The notes: generated by a model not told the origin, from the letters alone. Numbered from the stretch's first letter, positions 15,041 to 24,660 are shown. The stretch: 64,000 bases of DNA from an uncultured Lactobacillus sp. (GCA_910587695.1 CAJUNC010000002.1:81278-145277); one strand, 5' to 3'. Translations and numbers: made by a program.

Positions 15041-18000
15041 GTGACTGATGATACTGGTAGTCATGCAGCGATCGTGGGGACTGATCCTGATAGCTCAGTA
15101 ATGCAAAAGATCTCAACGACTGCTGGAAAAGAATACTCCTTTGAAGCCGATGTAAGGTTAGATACTGATATTGATTCGGGAATGTATTTAGTCGCTAAAG
15201 AAGTCACAAACGGACAACCTGGTAAAGTGTTGCAACAGATCGAACTAACAGGTGTCAAAGGTGACTTTGCTCACAAAAAATTCACTTTTACAGCAACGAC
15301 AGCTCAAACCTATATCGGCTTAGTCAAAAAAGTCGACCAGGCACTCGCTCTAGGTGCAGGGGCAAGTTTAGACAATGTCAGTGTTAAAGAAAATGAAAAA
15401 TATGATCTTGTTTGGGAAGATGATTTCAAACAAGATCAACTTGACCAAAATACTTGGGGCTATGAACTGGGTAGTGTACGTGGCAATGAACAACAGCACT
15501 ATACTGACAGTAAAGATAATGTTTATCTTGAAGATGGTAAGTTAGTCTTACAGATCACTGATCGTAGAGGAGAAGATCAATATACTAATCCGCGTGGGGG
15601 AGCAAATGGACGAGAAGTGATCTATGATTCGGGGAGCGTTCGAACAGCTGGGAAAAAAGAATTCCTCTATGGAAAGATCGAAATGCGTGCTAAATTGCCA
15701 AAAGGTAAAGGAGCATTTCCAGCTTTTTGGACATTGGGTTCTGATTTTACTTTAGATGGTGATATCTCAGCTGATCAAGGTTATGGTTGGCCTAGCACTG
15801 GTGAGATAGATATCATGGAACTTATCGGTTCTCCTAATGGCAAACATGCAGGCGAAGTAGCTGAAGGTGATCAAAGTAACAGTAAAGTTTATGGTACTCC
15901 GCATTTCTATTATGAAAAGGGTGATGCTGATAAAGATGGCTCTTATTCTCCATACGAAATGGGAGGTAATCTTAGCCTAAACAAAGACTTTTATGATGAA
16001 TTTCATACTTTTGGGATCAATTGGTCACCAGATAAGATCGAATGGTATGTTGATGGTGTTGTTTATAATACTTTAGATCTGACAGCAGATGAACGGGCTA
16101 AAGCTGCTGCTGCTTGCTTCAATAAACCACAATACATCCAGCTAAATTTAGCAGCTGGTGGCAATTGGGCGAAGAATGCAGGTTATTATCTGGGAAAAGA
16201 TGATACGAAGTTTATCATCGATTACGTTAAATATTATCAGTCAGATGAACAAAAAGCCGCAGCCGCTGCGTATTATGCAACTGTGCCAAAAATCGACGGT
16301 ATCAAAGATATCACAATGACTGAAAAGACAGTCCCTGATCTTTTAGCTGGTGTAAATATCAGCGACAAAAACTATCAACTCGATTATTCAGTTGAAGATG
16401 AATATATGTTCACCAATGCTGGGCAAAATACAAATTCGACTTTACGAGTTTCAGGTGTGGCTGATCAAGCTAAGTTAAAAGAACTAGCCCCAGGTGTCTA
16501 TAATATTTATTACAGTGCAGTCCCTAGGGGTGTTGACCTGACTAAGACTCCAACAGCTAAAGTCATCCATCAGGTTGCTCATCTAACAGTCTTACCAGCT
16601 GAGGGACTAGTCGGAAAAACAGGGGAGACTTTGGCAAGTGTTGCTTTACCGCAAGGATTTTCATGGCAAGATCCAACACAAGTCATCGGAAGTGCTACAA
16701 GTTATGGTCTTAGTTATCAAACTAAAGGCGGACGCACTGTGTTGCTTGAGTTACCAGCAGAGCAGATCCATGAGACAGGTTTAGTAGTTCCAGAAAATAA
16801 AGTTATTTTAGAAACTAATGATCATCAATTTGATGGGACACAAGCTGAAGTTGAAAAAAATAGTGTTGCTTTACAAGATAAACTCACTGAGATTATGCAC
16901 TTAGGGCAAGGGACATTTACGTTTAGGTATCAGTTAGATCCTGACGATACGATCGTGAGAAACTCACAAGTTTTAGCCTTGATGTCGCTTTCTGTTAAGG
17001 GAACTTCAAATGAATATGCAACGTTTTATTTAGATACGAAAAATAATAATGTTGGTTTAGAATTTAGAGGAAAACCGATCGTCAAATTCGCAGTCGAGGC
17101 TAGCGGGTTGAGCAACTCAGATTGGCATACGCTCAGTTATGTTTTTACTGGACAACAGGTTAAGCTATATTTGGATGGAAATCAGCTCGGAGCGACCGAG
17201 TTTACAGGTGCTTTGAGTGATCTTAGTTGGGCAAACAAAGTTGATACTTTAGCCTTAGGTGCGGTCTTGCGGAAATACGATGGTGTTTCAGTGTGCCATT
17301 GGGGACTAAAAGGTAAGCTCGATCAAGTTATCGTGTCAGATCAGCCAGCTGATGCTGAAATGATCGCTACGCTTCATCAAGCGACTGCACGTAAAGAACC
17401 AACGGCAGGGAGTCTTTTTGATAAATATTCTGAAGGCGTTTTTGAATATCGGATCCCATCGTTAGTGAAAACCCCTCAAGGGACACTTGTTGCAGTTGCT
17501 GATGCAAGAAAGAAGCACTATAACGATTGGGGCGATGTAGCAACAGTAGTTAGAGTCAGTCATGATGATGGTAAGACGTGGAGCGATAACATCGTTGTTT
17601 TAGATCTAGCTACACAACCATATTTTACGACTAATTATAGTAAAGCAGATTGGAATACCAATATGACTCAATCAGCTTTTACGATCGATCCAACGTTATT
17701 GACGGATTCTAATGGCAAACTCTATCTCTTAGTTGACGCCTATCCAGAATGTCAAGGGGCAGTAAATTCAAAGGCTGGCTCAGCCTACGAACAGATCAAT
17801 GGGAAAAATTATTTAAAACTCACGGATTTTAATAATCAGACTTATACTGTGCGTGAAAATGGGATCGTATATGATGCTAAAGGAAATGCGACTGACATGT
17901 ATGTTGATGAAGGAAATTTTGCAACAGCCTTTAGTACCAAAGGAGACCTTTACCAAACAGGAAAAAATGGGGCATCTGCGACTTATTTAGGTAACATTTA

Positions 18001-21000
18001 CTTACGTAGTGGTCGTGATAAAACTGGAGTGACGCGTCCTGGATCAAAGACAGCACCATTATTTACAGCATTAACTGGTTTTTTGTGGCTATTGACAAGT
18101 GAAGATCAAGGTCAAACTTGGTCAGCGCCGATGGATCTGACTCCAGATATCAAAGAAGATTGGATGGGTTTTATAGGAACCGGAGCAGCTGCTGGGCGTG
18201 AGATTGAAGTAAATCATGATGATGGAACAAAAACGAAGCGGTTGATTTTCCCGATATACTATACTAATCAGCAAGGTACAGGTATGGGACGGCAAAGTAG
18301 TGCTAACATTTACAGTGATGATGGTGGTCAAACTTGGCGTCGGGGCGAATCACCAAATGACGGGCGTATCTTTGGCAATGGACAGCATACAAATTCTAAG
18401 GATTTCAACACTTCAGTTACTGAACTGACAGAAAGTCAGATCGTTCAGTTGAATAATGGACATCTCTTACAATTTATGCGAAACACGGGTAAAACGATCG
18501 CGATCGCTTCAAGTACAGATTATGGTCAAACTTGGAATGATAATGTAACTGTGACTGATCTGCCTGAACCTTATGTCAATCTTTCAGCGCTCCACGTGAA
18601 CTTAAACGGCAAAGAATATATTGTATTATCTAATCCTTTAGGTGATCCTCAAGGCGAACAGATCCAAGTGCGTAATCAGCGAAATAAAGGGATCTTGCGT
18701 ATTGGTGAGGTCCAAAGTGATGATTCGATCAAATGGTTAAGTGCCAATGTTTTTGAGCCGTTTCGTTTTGCGTATTCAAGTTTAGTCCAACTTGATCCCA
18801 AAACAGTCGGGCTTGCATATGAGCATAACGGCCATATCAAATACCAAACCTTTGATCTCGAGCAATTATTAGCCACAAAAATACGTGAAGATGCTGTTAT
18901 TTTACGTAGCTTTGAAAAAGAGATCAATGGTGATCAATTGTTGCTCAAAGTTAAGTTTGATACTCCAGTTTTTATTACTGGTGAACAAAAATTAGCGCTT
19001 CAGATCGGCGATAAGCAAGAAGAAGCTATTTATGTAAGTGGTAATGGAACTAATGAACTTGTCTTTAGTTATCAATTAAAGAAGACGGACACAGGTCAGA
19101 TCAAAGTGGGCTTACAGACAACGAAAACAACAATTGCTAATAAATACGGTTTTAATGCAACAGATACGACTAAACATACAGTAGGTTTTATCGGCGAGAT
19201 CAAATCTGGGGCTGCGATCACAGAGATGTTTGATAAAAATGCTGGTGATAAAACTTGGGTCTTTGTCGGAGGTGAAACGACTCAAGGGGGATTTGATCAA
19301 ACTGGAGGCGCTAGAAACTATGTTGGACAATTCGAAGAGTATATTCGGTGGATAAAATCAGAAACTGAACTAGGGCGGCAACGCTATACGATCAATACTG
19401 CGCAAAAAGGAATGGATCTAGCTACGATCTTGGCTAATTATGATGAATTAGTTGCTAAATATAGTCCTAAAGCAGTGGATTATTGTTTAGGAAAGGAAGA
19501 ACTTCAAAAAGAGGATCTGATAGCTTATCAGCAAACTTTGAGTGCCTTTATCGATCGTGCTTTGATAGATGGTTTTGTTGTTTTACAGATGCCATATGCA
19601 ACTAAAGATGAGGCTGAAAATGAGCAGATCAAACGTTATATCGAAGCCACAAAAGCAGTCATCGCTAAGTATAGTAACGATGACCGGATCGATAAGATCG
19701 TTTTAGTCGATCATTTTTTTGCAACAGATAATGATGGATTTAAACAAAATTGCTTAAATGATGATGGGACATTAAATGCTAAAGGGCATTTGGAGATTGG
19801 ACGACAATTAGCTAAAGCAACGCTTCAAACAACGGAAGGTTACCTAGGTAATGATGTGAAATTAGACCTAAACGCTAAGCCGGAAGCAACTGAGTTTTTG
19901 AAAGAAAGTCCAAAGGTGACATATAGTGATGGTAAGCTATCGATCGAATCAGGTCAAGGGACCTGGCGTTATGAGCTAAAAATCGGTCCACAAATTTTAA
20001 CGGGTGATTTTACGAATCAAACTTCACTTGAATTAAGTACTTTTGCAGGACAAAATTACGAGCTAGTCGTAACGAGTGCAGATGGTAAAATGCAGTTAAA
20101 AACAGTTACGGGAACTTTAGATGACCAAACAGCTGCAAGTGTTAAAACACAAACGTTGGATAGAAACCAACAGCGGATAAAAGAACTTTTGGAAAATAAG
20201 CAAAGTGTGACTTGGCTTTTTATGGGGGATTCGATCACGCATGCAGCAGCTTGGACACTTGGGTATGACGGGATTGCGCAGTCATTTGAAAAATATTTAA
20301 CTGATGATCTTGGACGGACACAAGATGTTGTCTTAAACACAGCTGTTTCAGGGGCAACGGTTGCAAGTACCATGGCACAGATCGATCAAAGATTAGATAA
20401 ATATTCACCAGATGTGATTTCGATCATGTTAGGGACAAATGACGTAGCCAATACTAAATTGACCCCAGAACAATTTAAAGAGCAGTTACAACAATTGATC
20501 GAAAAAGCGCGTAAGAAGAATGCAATCATTATCTTACGGACTCCAACACCTTCGCCACAAGCAAGTCGTGTCAAGCGGATCCCTGAATTTATCGAAGTGA
20601 TCAAACAGATCGTAGCGCAAAATGAAGATTTGTTACTAATTGATCAATATACACCGTTTAAGGAGTTAGTGGATAAATATCCGTATCTATGGGAAAAAGA
20701 GAATTTGTTTGTTACAGACGGGATCCCGCTTCATCCAGGACCAAATGGGCAACTACTTTTAACAAAACTCTTTATCCAAGGTGTTGGCTTAAGTCAGTAT
20801 GGTAGTCATATCGAAGAATTGGAGTATCTTGTACCAACGACAACGACTTCGATCCCACAAACGCCAACCATTAGTTACGATGATCAAGCACAGACCATAA
20901 GTCTTGATCTAGCTAAAGTCACTGGAGTCGATTTGTCAAAAGTCGCTGAATATACTTTAGTTGCTAAAGAAAAATATGGGACTAAAGTATACCAAGTCAC

Positions 21001-21490
21001 AGGTACAGCTGGTATTTTGACATTAAAAGGATTGTTAGCAGGAAAAGAATATGAGATAAGTTTACAAGCTGCAGGAAAAGATGCTCCTGTAAATTATATT
21101 TGGCAAACTGTGACGGTTGGTGAAGAGTTGCTAGAAATTCCAACACCTCCAGTAAGTCCAACTATGCCAGACGTATCTGAGACCCCAGAGACAAATGATC
21201 CAACAATACCAAAAGACCCTGGAACTACAATATTACCAAAAGATTCAGTCATATCAAACTTACCAAGTACTTCAAATATTCCAGTAATGTCAACTAAGCA
21301 ACCACATGTTGACAAAACTGTGTCGATATCAATGGCAACAGAAAATGAGGACGCTAAAGATACAGAACTAACAAAATTACCACAATTAGGTGAAAAAACT
21401 AAGCCATCAATTGTGGGGGCGCTTTTTGTAATGTTAGCTTCTCTTTTGGGGATGGGATCATTACTTGATAAAAAGCGAAAAGGCAAATAA
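15041..21490 (+). CDS. Giant multidomain LPXTG-type surface glycosidase: GH16 + lectin + GH33 sialidase + two SGNH domains
   Basis: The frame is open from 14903; 15041 is only its first GTG. Domains in order: a carbohydrate-binding-like beta domain (to about 15390); GH16 beta-glucanase (15395-16240) with catalytic EIDIME at 15802-15819; a spacer; a CBM40/LamG-like lectin (16790-17395); GH33 exo-sialidase (17400-18890) with YRIPS, YNDWGD, four Asp boxes (SHDDGKTW, SEDQGQTW, SDDGGQTW, STDYGQTW) and the FAYSSL tyrosine; a degenerate SGNH domain (19250-19870); an intact SGNH esterase (20205-20800) with GDSIT, GTND and DGIPLHPG; an Fn3-like domain; a Pro/Thr linker; LPQLG at 21377-21391, a hydrophobic helix and a basic tail. 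The lectin and sialidase resemble pneumococcal NanA/NanB. It probably strips O-acetylated sialic acid from mucin glycans. Without the upstream signal peptide it cannot be exported. Confidence 0.88.
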   Translation: MTDDTGSHAAIVGTDPDSSVMQKISTTAGKEYSFEADVRLDTDIDSGMYLVAKEVTNGQPGKVLQQIELTGVKGDFAHKKFTFTATTAQTYIGLVKKVDQALALGAGASLDNVSVKENEKYDLVWEDDFKQDQLDQNTWGYELGSVRGNEQQHYTDSKDNVYLEDGKLVLQITDRRGEDQYTNPRGGANGREVIYDSGSVRTAGKKEFLYGKIEMRAKLPKGKGAFPAFWTLGSDFTLDGDISADQGYGWPSTGEIDIMELIGSPNGKHAGEVAEGDQSNSKVYGTPHFYYEKGDADKDGSYSPYEMGGNLSLNKDFYDEFHTFGINWSPDKIEWYVDGVVYNTLDLTADERAKAAAACFNKPQYIQLNLAAGGNWAKNAGYYLGKDDTKFIIDYVKYYQSDEQKAAAAAYYATVPKIDGIKDITMTEKTVPDLLAGVNISDKNYQLDYSVEDEYMFTNAGQNTNSTLRVSGVADQAKLKELAPGVYNIYYSAVPRGVDLTKTPTAKVIHQVAHLTVLPAEGLVGKTGETLASVALPQGFSWQDPTQVIGSATSYGLSYQTKGGRTVLLELPAEQIHETGLVVPENKVILETNDHQFDGTQAEVEKNSVALQDKLTEIMHLGQGTFTFRYQLDPDDTIVRNSQVLALMSLSVKGTSNEYATFYLDTKNNNVGLEFRGKPIVKFAVEASGLSNSDWHTLSYVFTGQQVKLYLDGNQLGATEFTGALSDLSWANKVDTLALGAVLRKYDGVSVCHWGLKGKLDQVIVSDQPADAEMIATLHQATARKEPTAGSLFDKYSEGVFEYRIPSLVKTPQGTLVAVADARKKHYNDWGDVATVVRVSHDDGKTWSDNIVVLDLATQPYFTTNYSKADWNTNMTQSAFTIDPTLLTDSNGKLYLLVDAYPECQGAVNSKAGSAYEQINGKNYLKLTDFNNQTYTVRENGIVYDAKGNATDMYVDEGNFATAFSTKGDLYQTGKNGASATYLGNIYLRSGRDKTGVTRPGSKTAPLFTALTGFLWLLTSEDQGQTWSAPMDLTPDIKEDWMGFIGTGAAAGREIEVNHDDGTKTKRLIFPIYYTNQQGTGMGRQSSANIYSDDGGQTWRRGESPNDGRIFGNGQHTNSKDFNTSVTELTESQIVQLNNGHLLQFMRNTGKTIAIASSTDYGQTWNDNVTVTDLPEPYVNLSALHVNLNGKEYIVLSNPLGDPQGEQIQVRNQRNKGILRIGEVQSDDSIKWLSANVFEPFRFAYSSLVQLDPKTVGLAYEHNGHIKYQTFDLEQLLATKIREDAVILRSFEKEINGDQLLLKVKFDTPVFITGEQKLALQIGDKQEEAIYVSGNGTNELVFSYQLKKTDTGQIKVGLQTTKTTIANKYGFNATDTTKHTVGFIGEIKSGAAITEMFDKNAGDKTWVFVGGETTQGGFDQTGGARNYVGQFEEYIRWIKSETELGRQRYTINTAQKGMDLATILANYDELVAKYSPKAVDYCLGKEELQKEDLIAYQQTLSAFIDRALIDGFVVLQMPYATKDEAENEQIKRYIEATKAVIAKYSNDDRIDKIVLVDHFFATDNDGFKQNCLNDDGTLNAKGHLEIGRQLAKATLQTTEGYLGNDVKLDLNAKPEATEFLKESPKVTYSDGKLSIESGQGTWRYELKIGPQILTGDFTNQTSLELSTFAGQNYELVVTSADGKMQLKTVTGTLDDQTAASVKTQTLDRNQQRIKELLENKQSVTWLFMGDSITHAAAWTLGYDGIAQSFEKYLTDDLGRTQDVVLNTAVSGATVASTMAQIDQRLDKYSPDVISIMLGTNDVANTKLTPEQFKEQLQQLIEKARKKNAIIILRTPTPSPQASRVKRIPEFIEVIKQIVAQNEDLLLIDQYTPFKELVDKYPYLWEKENLFVTDGIPLHPGPNGQLLLTKLFIQGVGLSQYGSHIEELEYLVPTTTTSIPQTPTISYDDQAQTISLDLAKVTGVDLSKVAEYTLVAKEKYGTKVYQVTGTAGILTLKGLLAGKEYEISLQAAGKDAPVNYIWQTVTVGEELLEIPTPPVSPTMPDVSETPETNDPTIPKDPGTTILPKDSVISNLPSTSNIPVMSTKQPHVDKTVSISMATENEDAKDTELTKLPQLGEKTKPSIVGALFVMLASLLGMGSLLDKKRKGK

Positions 21491-21512
21491 TTAAAGAATA
21501 GTAGGAAATATA

Positions 21513-21716
21513 GCAAAAGAGGCTGTGCCATAAGTAAAAAGACATCTTTAAATTCCGAACGTTGGAATTTAAAGATGTCTTTCTTTACCCTGAAAATACT
21601 AGTTTTTAAGACTTTACAGGGTTTAGTAACAACTAAACAATGAATAGTAACTTCTTAGTGGTAGTTTTCATTAATATATAATATTAAAGACTGATCATGC
21701 CACAGCCCCTTTTGTT
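21513..21716. repeat. Structured intergenic element with terminal inverted repeats
   Basis: Terminal inverted repeats GCAAAAGAGGCTGTGCCA (21513-21530) and TGCCACAGCCCCTTTTGT (21699-21716) match at about 15 of 17 positions. They enclose a 19-bp stem-loop, an ACCCTG/CAGGGT pair and a GTTTAGT/ACTAAAC hairpin (21621-21638). There is no coding capacity. It could be a MITE-like element or a large bidirectional terminator between convergent genes. The AGGCTGTG ends recall IS1182-type termini, from memory only. Confidence 0.5.
21538..21582. terminator. Bidirectional 19-bp stem-loop (copy 2)
   Basis: A perfect 19-bp stem (21538-21556 with 21564-21582) with loop GAACGTT, nearly identical to 1110-1154. 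One stem pair changed from C-G to T-A, preserving pairing. It lies between the surface glycosidase and ilvE. Confidence 0.8.
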
Positions 21717-21728
21717 TGTGTAATAGCT

Positions 21729-22751
21729 TTATACTTTAACGATCCACCCTTCAGGCGCTTTTTTATCGCCAAATTGGATCCCGGTCAATTCATCATAGAG
21801 TTTTTTAGTAACGGGACCAACTTCTGTTTCAGAGTAAAAGACGTGTAGTTTATCTCCGATCTGGAAACCACCGATCGGAGAGATCACAGCCGCAGTTCCA
21901 CAGGCACCAGCTTCGACTAAGTGATCAAGATCATCTAAGTAAATATCTGTTTCTAAAGTCTCCATCCCCAGACGCTCTTTAGCGAGATAGAGCAGTGAAT
22001 ATTTGGTGATGCTTGGTAAGATCGAAGGGGATTTTGGTGTAACGAACTTGTTATCGTTGGTGATCCCAAAGAAGTTAGCTGAACCAACTTCTTCGATCTT
22101 TTTATGTTCAAGTGGATCTAAATAGATACAGTCAGAAAAGCCTTGTTTTTTAGCTTCGGCCCCTGGTAAGAGACTAGCTGCATAATTACCACCAACTTTG
22201 CTTTGACCAGTACCCTTATGAGCAGCACGGTCATAATTAGCCGCTAAGAAGTTAGTTGGTTGGAGACCACCTTTAAAGTAGTTACCAACAGGCATTGCAA
22301 AGACGGTAAAGATGTATTCTAAAGCGGGATGGACACCGATATTTGGTCCGACCCCGATGATATTTGGACGTAAGTAAAGGGTACCACCTGAACCATATGG
22401 AGGAACATAGGCTTCATTTGCCTTTACCACTTGCTTTAGAGCGTCGATGAACATCTCTGTCGGTACTTCTGGCATCAATAAACGTTGGCAGCTTCGTTGT
22501 AATCGCGCTGCATTTTGATCGGGCCGAAAAAGATTGATACTACCGTCTTTACAGCGATACGCTTTTAGGCCTTCAAATGCAGCTTGGCCATAGTGAAAGA
22601 CAGGTGAGCCTTCATTGATCGCGATCGTCGCGTCCTCAGTCAAGCCAGCTTTGTGCCACTGGCCATCCTTATAATGTGCTCGGTAACGATAGGGTAGCTC
22701 CATGTAGTCGAATCCTAAATTTTCCCAGTCAAGATCAACTAGATCAGTCAT
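21729..22751 (-). CDS. ilvE: Branched-chain amino acid aminotransferase
   Basis: A 340-residue PLP enzyme of fold type IV. It reversibly transaminates Leu, Ile and Val with 2-oxoglutarate. The PLP lysine is in GTGQSKVGGNYAASLLP. Other family motifs are GSPVFHYGQAAFEGLKAYR near the N-terminus, YLRPNIIG, and EAGACGTAAVISPIG near the C-terminus. The length is right for the IlvE-II (BCAT-like) group. AAAGGAGGAA precedes the ATG. It stands alone, downstream of a LysR gene on the same strand; no branched-chain biosynthesis genes are nearby, so it may act mainly in amino-acid catabolism. Confidence 0.94.
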   Translation of the reverse strand: MTDLVDLDWENLGFDYMELPYRYRAHYKDGQWHKAGLTEDATIAINEGSPVFHYGQAAFEGLKAYRCKDGSINLFRPDQNAARLQRSCQRLLMPEVPTEMFIDALKQVVKANEAYVPPYGSGGTLYLRPNIIGVGPNIGVHPALEYIFTVFAMPVGNYFKGGLQPTNFLAANYDRAAHKGTGQSKVGGNYAASLLPGAEAKKQGFSDCIYLDPLEHKKIEEVGSANFFGITNDNKFVTPKSPSILPSITKYSLLYLAKERLGMETLETDIYLDDLDHLVEAGACGTAAVISPIGGFQIGDKLHVFYSETEVGPVTKKLYDELTGIQFGDKKAPEGWIVKV

Positions 22752-22845
22752 AAAAATTCCTCCTTTGTAGGCTGGTTAGATCGCCTTATATGGATTATAG
22801 CACGCTTTAGAGGATTATGAAAAAATAATTAAAACGGCTCGATAA

Positions 22846-23724
22846 TTAAAGCTTATTATTTTTAACAAACTCGATGAACTCTTGAGCTGCGAGCGATAAT
22901 TCAACATTTTTACGCCACGCTAAAATGTGTTTACTATGACGAAGTGGAGTAAAGGGGATAAAGACGAGCTCAGAGGTATCAAACATCTCAAAGGCACCTT
23001 TAACACATAAGAGGCAAATATCACTTTGTCTCGCTAAAGTCGTAACATTGCCCAAGAGATTGCTGGTACCCAAAATATTGGCACTAGTGGGGATCGATTT
23101 GAGCCAAGCTTGAAGCTCACTACGGACGATCCCGCGTTTGGGTAAGAGCAGAGTCTCATTTTCAAGGTCTGCCCCTGTAATGGTCGCTTTAGTTGCGAGC
23201 CGATGGGTTTTGCGAACAACGACCCCCCAAGTCTCAGTTTGTTTCAAAGTTAAATAGTTATATTTAGCCACTTCGATCGGAGCGATCAAAAAACCAAGTT
23301 CCAGATCATTTTGATCTAAACGTTCTTTGATATCATTACCATCGGCATCGGTAATGTTGAAGTTCACAGCAGGATAATTTTGGTGAAAGGCAAGACAAGC
23401 CTGCATTGCGAGAGGAGAAATACTGGTTTCAACACAGCCGATCTTCAAAGTCTCGACGAGGATAGTATTTGTCTGCTGGATCTCATTTTTGGTCTGGTCC
23501 CAAAAGCCTAGCAGTTCACGGGCGCGTTTTTCAAAGACAAGCCCCGCCGTTGTCAAAGCCAGTTGACGTTTGCCACGGATAAAAAGCTTAGTCCCTAATT
23601 GTTGTTCAAGTTCCATTATCTGTCGGGAAAGGGTCGGTTGAGTTAGGTGTAATTTGGTAGCTGCCTTGGTGATGTTGCCAGTTTCTGCCACTGTGAGAAA
23701 GTATTCAAGTAAACGCGTTTCCAA
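22846..23724 (-). CDS. LysR-family transcriptional regulator
   Basis: A 292-residue regulator. The N-terminal winged helix (TRLLEYFLTVAETGNITKAATKLHLTQPTLSRQIMELEQQLGTKLF) is followed by a periplasmic-binding-protein-like effector domain. I place the start at the TTG at 23724 because LysR proteins of this type begin LETRLLEYF and GAAGTG lies upstream; an in-frame ATG at 23745 would add seven residues (MHERSDH) but has no ribosome binding site. It is divergent from the cupin/CMD gene pair, and a LysR-type box lies between them, so it probably controls that operon. The effector is unknown. Confidence 0.9.
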   Translation of the reverse strand: METRLLEYFLTVAETGNITKAATKLHLTQPTLSRQIMELEQQLGTKLFIRGKRQLALTTAGLVFEKRARELLGFWDQTKNEIQQTNTILVETLKIGCVETSISPLAMQACLAFHQNYPAVNFNITDADGNDIKERLDQNDLELGFLIAPIEVAKYNYLTLKQTETWGVVVRKTHRLATKATITGADLENETLLLPKRGIVRSELQAWLKSIPTSANILGTSNLLGNVTTLARQSDICLLCVKGAFEMFDTSELVFIPFTPLRHSKHILAWRKNVELSLAAQEFIEFVKNNKL

Positions 23725-23755
23725 GTGATCACTTCTTTCATGCAAAATATGAATA

Positions 23756-23775
23756 ACTTATGACTCATTATAAGT
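23756..23775. promoter_or_regulatory. LysR-type operator
   Basis: ACTTAT (23756-23761) and ATAAGT (23770-23775) form an inverted repeat with an 8-bp spacer, between the divergent LysR and cupin genes. Confidence 0.5.
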
Positions 23776-23824
23776 ATTTTACATTATATTGAGCTGGACA
23801 TAAAATAAAAGTGAAAGGGGTGTT

Positions 23825-24232
23825 ATGATGATGAATGAATTTGAAAAAGAAAATATTTTCGGCTTAGGTCAAAAAAATAAAGCGTATGCGAAATACTTCA
23901 ATAAGGATAGTTTTTTGCAACAATTGATCGCAGGGAATGATAATGTTGATGTCAATGTGGCAAATGTGACATTTGAACCAGGATGCCGCAATGATTGGCA
24001 TATTCATCATGATGGGTACCAATTATTGTTAGTTACAGCTGGTCAAGGCTGGTATCAGGAATTTGGTAAACCTGCTCGTCGCTTAAAAGCTGGTGATACG
24101 GTCAAGATCAATGAAAGTGTCAAGCATTGGCACGGTGCAACTAAGGATAGTTGGTTTGCCCATGTGGCGATCACCAAGGGAACGAGTGAATGGTTAGACG
24201 CAGTTTCTGATGAGGAATATGCTAAATTATAA
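23825..24232 (+). CDS. Cupin-domain protein
   Basis: A 135-residue single-domain cupin. The two conserved motifs are visible: GCRNDWHIHHDGYQLLLVTAGQGWYQEFG and a second half, LKAGDTVKINESVKHWHGA. Their histidines would bind a divalent metal. Such proteins are often paired with carboxymuconolactone decarboxylase-like proteins, as here, where the partner gene starts 13 bp downstream. The pair is widespread under a divergent LysR regulator and is thought to act in oxidative or aldehyde/quinone detoxification, but the reaction is unproven. The start follows GAAAGGGG; three consecutive ATG codons leave the exact first residue open. Confidence 0.88.
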   Translation: MMMNEFEKENIFGLGQKNKAYAKYFNKDSFLQQLIAGNDNVDVNVANVTFEPGCRNDWHIHHDGYQLLLVTAGQGWYQEFGKPARRLKAGDTVKINESVKHWHGATKDSWFAHVAITKGTSEWLDAVSDEEYAKL

Positions 24233-24245
24233 TGAGGAAAAGTAA

Positions 24246-24566
24246 ATGGTAGAAAAACAAACAGCCGGTCGGGATAACCTGGGAAATTTTGCGCCCAAGT
24301 TTGCCGAATTAAATGATGATGTTTTATTTGGTGAAGTTTGGTCACGAGAAGATAAACTATCTGCCCATGACCGTAGTGTGATCACTTTATCAGCTTTGAT
24401 CTCAGGGGGGAACTTTGAACAAGTTAGAACCCATATGAATATCGGCAAAGCTCATGGGATCACCCAAGAGGAGATGGCTGAGATCATTACGCACTTAGCT
24501 TTTTACGTTGGGTGGCCGAAAGCTTGGTCAGCTTTTAATATCGCTAAAGAAGTCTGGGGCGAATGA
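24246..24566 (+). CDS. Carboxymuconolactone decarboxylase-family protein
   Basis: A 106-residue AhpD-like/CMD protein, a small all-helical fold. The motif region (LSAHDRSVITLSALISGGNFEQVRTHMNIGKAHGITQEEMAEIITHLAFYVGWPKAWSAF) is typical of the gamma-carboxymuconolactone decarboxylase subgroup. The CxxC of peroxidase-active AhpD is absent, so a thiol peroxidase role is unlikely. It lies in an operon with the cupin gene under a LysR regulator. The exact substrate is unknown. Confidence 0.9.
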   Translation: MVEKQTAGRDNLGNFAPKFAELNDDVLFGEVWSREDKLSAHDRSVITLSALISGGNFEQVRTHMNIGKAHGITQEEMAEIITHLAFYVGWPKAWSAFNIAKEVWGE

Positions 24567-24602
24567 AAAAGAGTGTGGGACAGTACGGGTAGCTTATAAC
24601 AG

Positions 24603-24660
24603 ATAACAGGCGATCCACCTAGATGCACATTTTGCCTCTGGATGGATCGCTTGTTATTTT
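24603..24660. terminator. Long-stem terminator
   Basis: ATAACAGGCGATCCA pairs with TGGATCGCTTGTTAT. Weaker outer complementarity (TAGCTTATAAC with GTTATATAGC) extends the stem to about 24590-24680. Confidence 0.7.
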
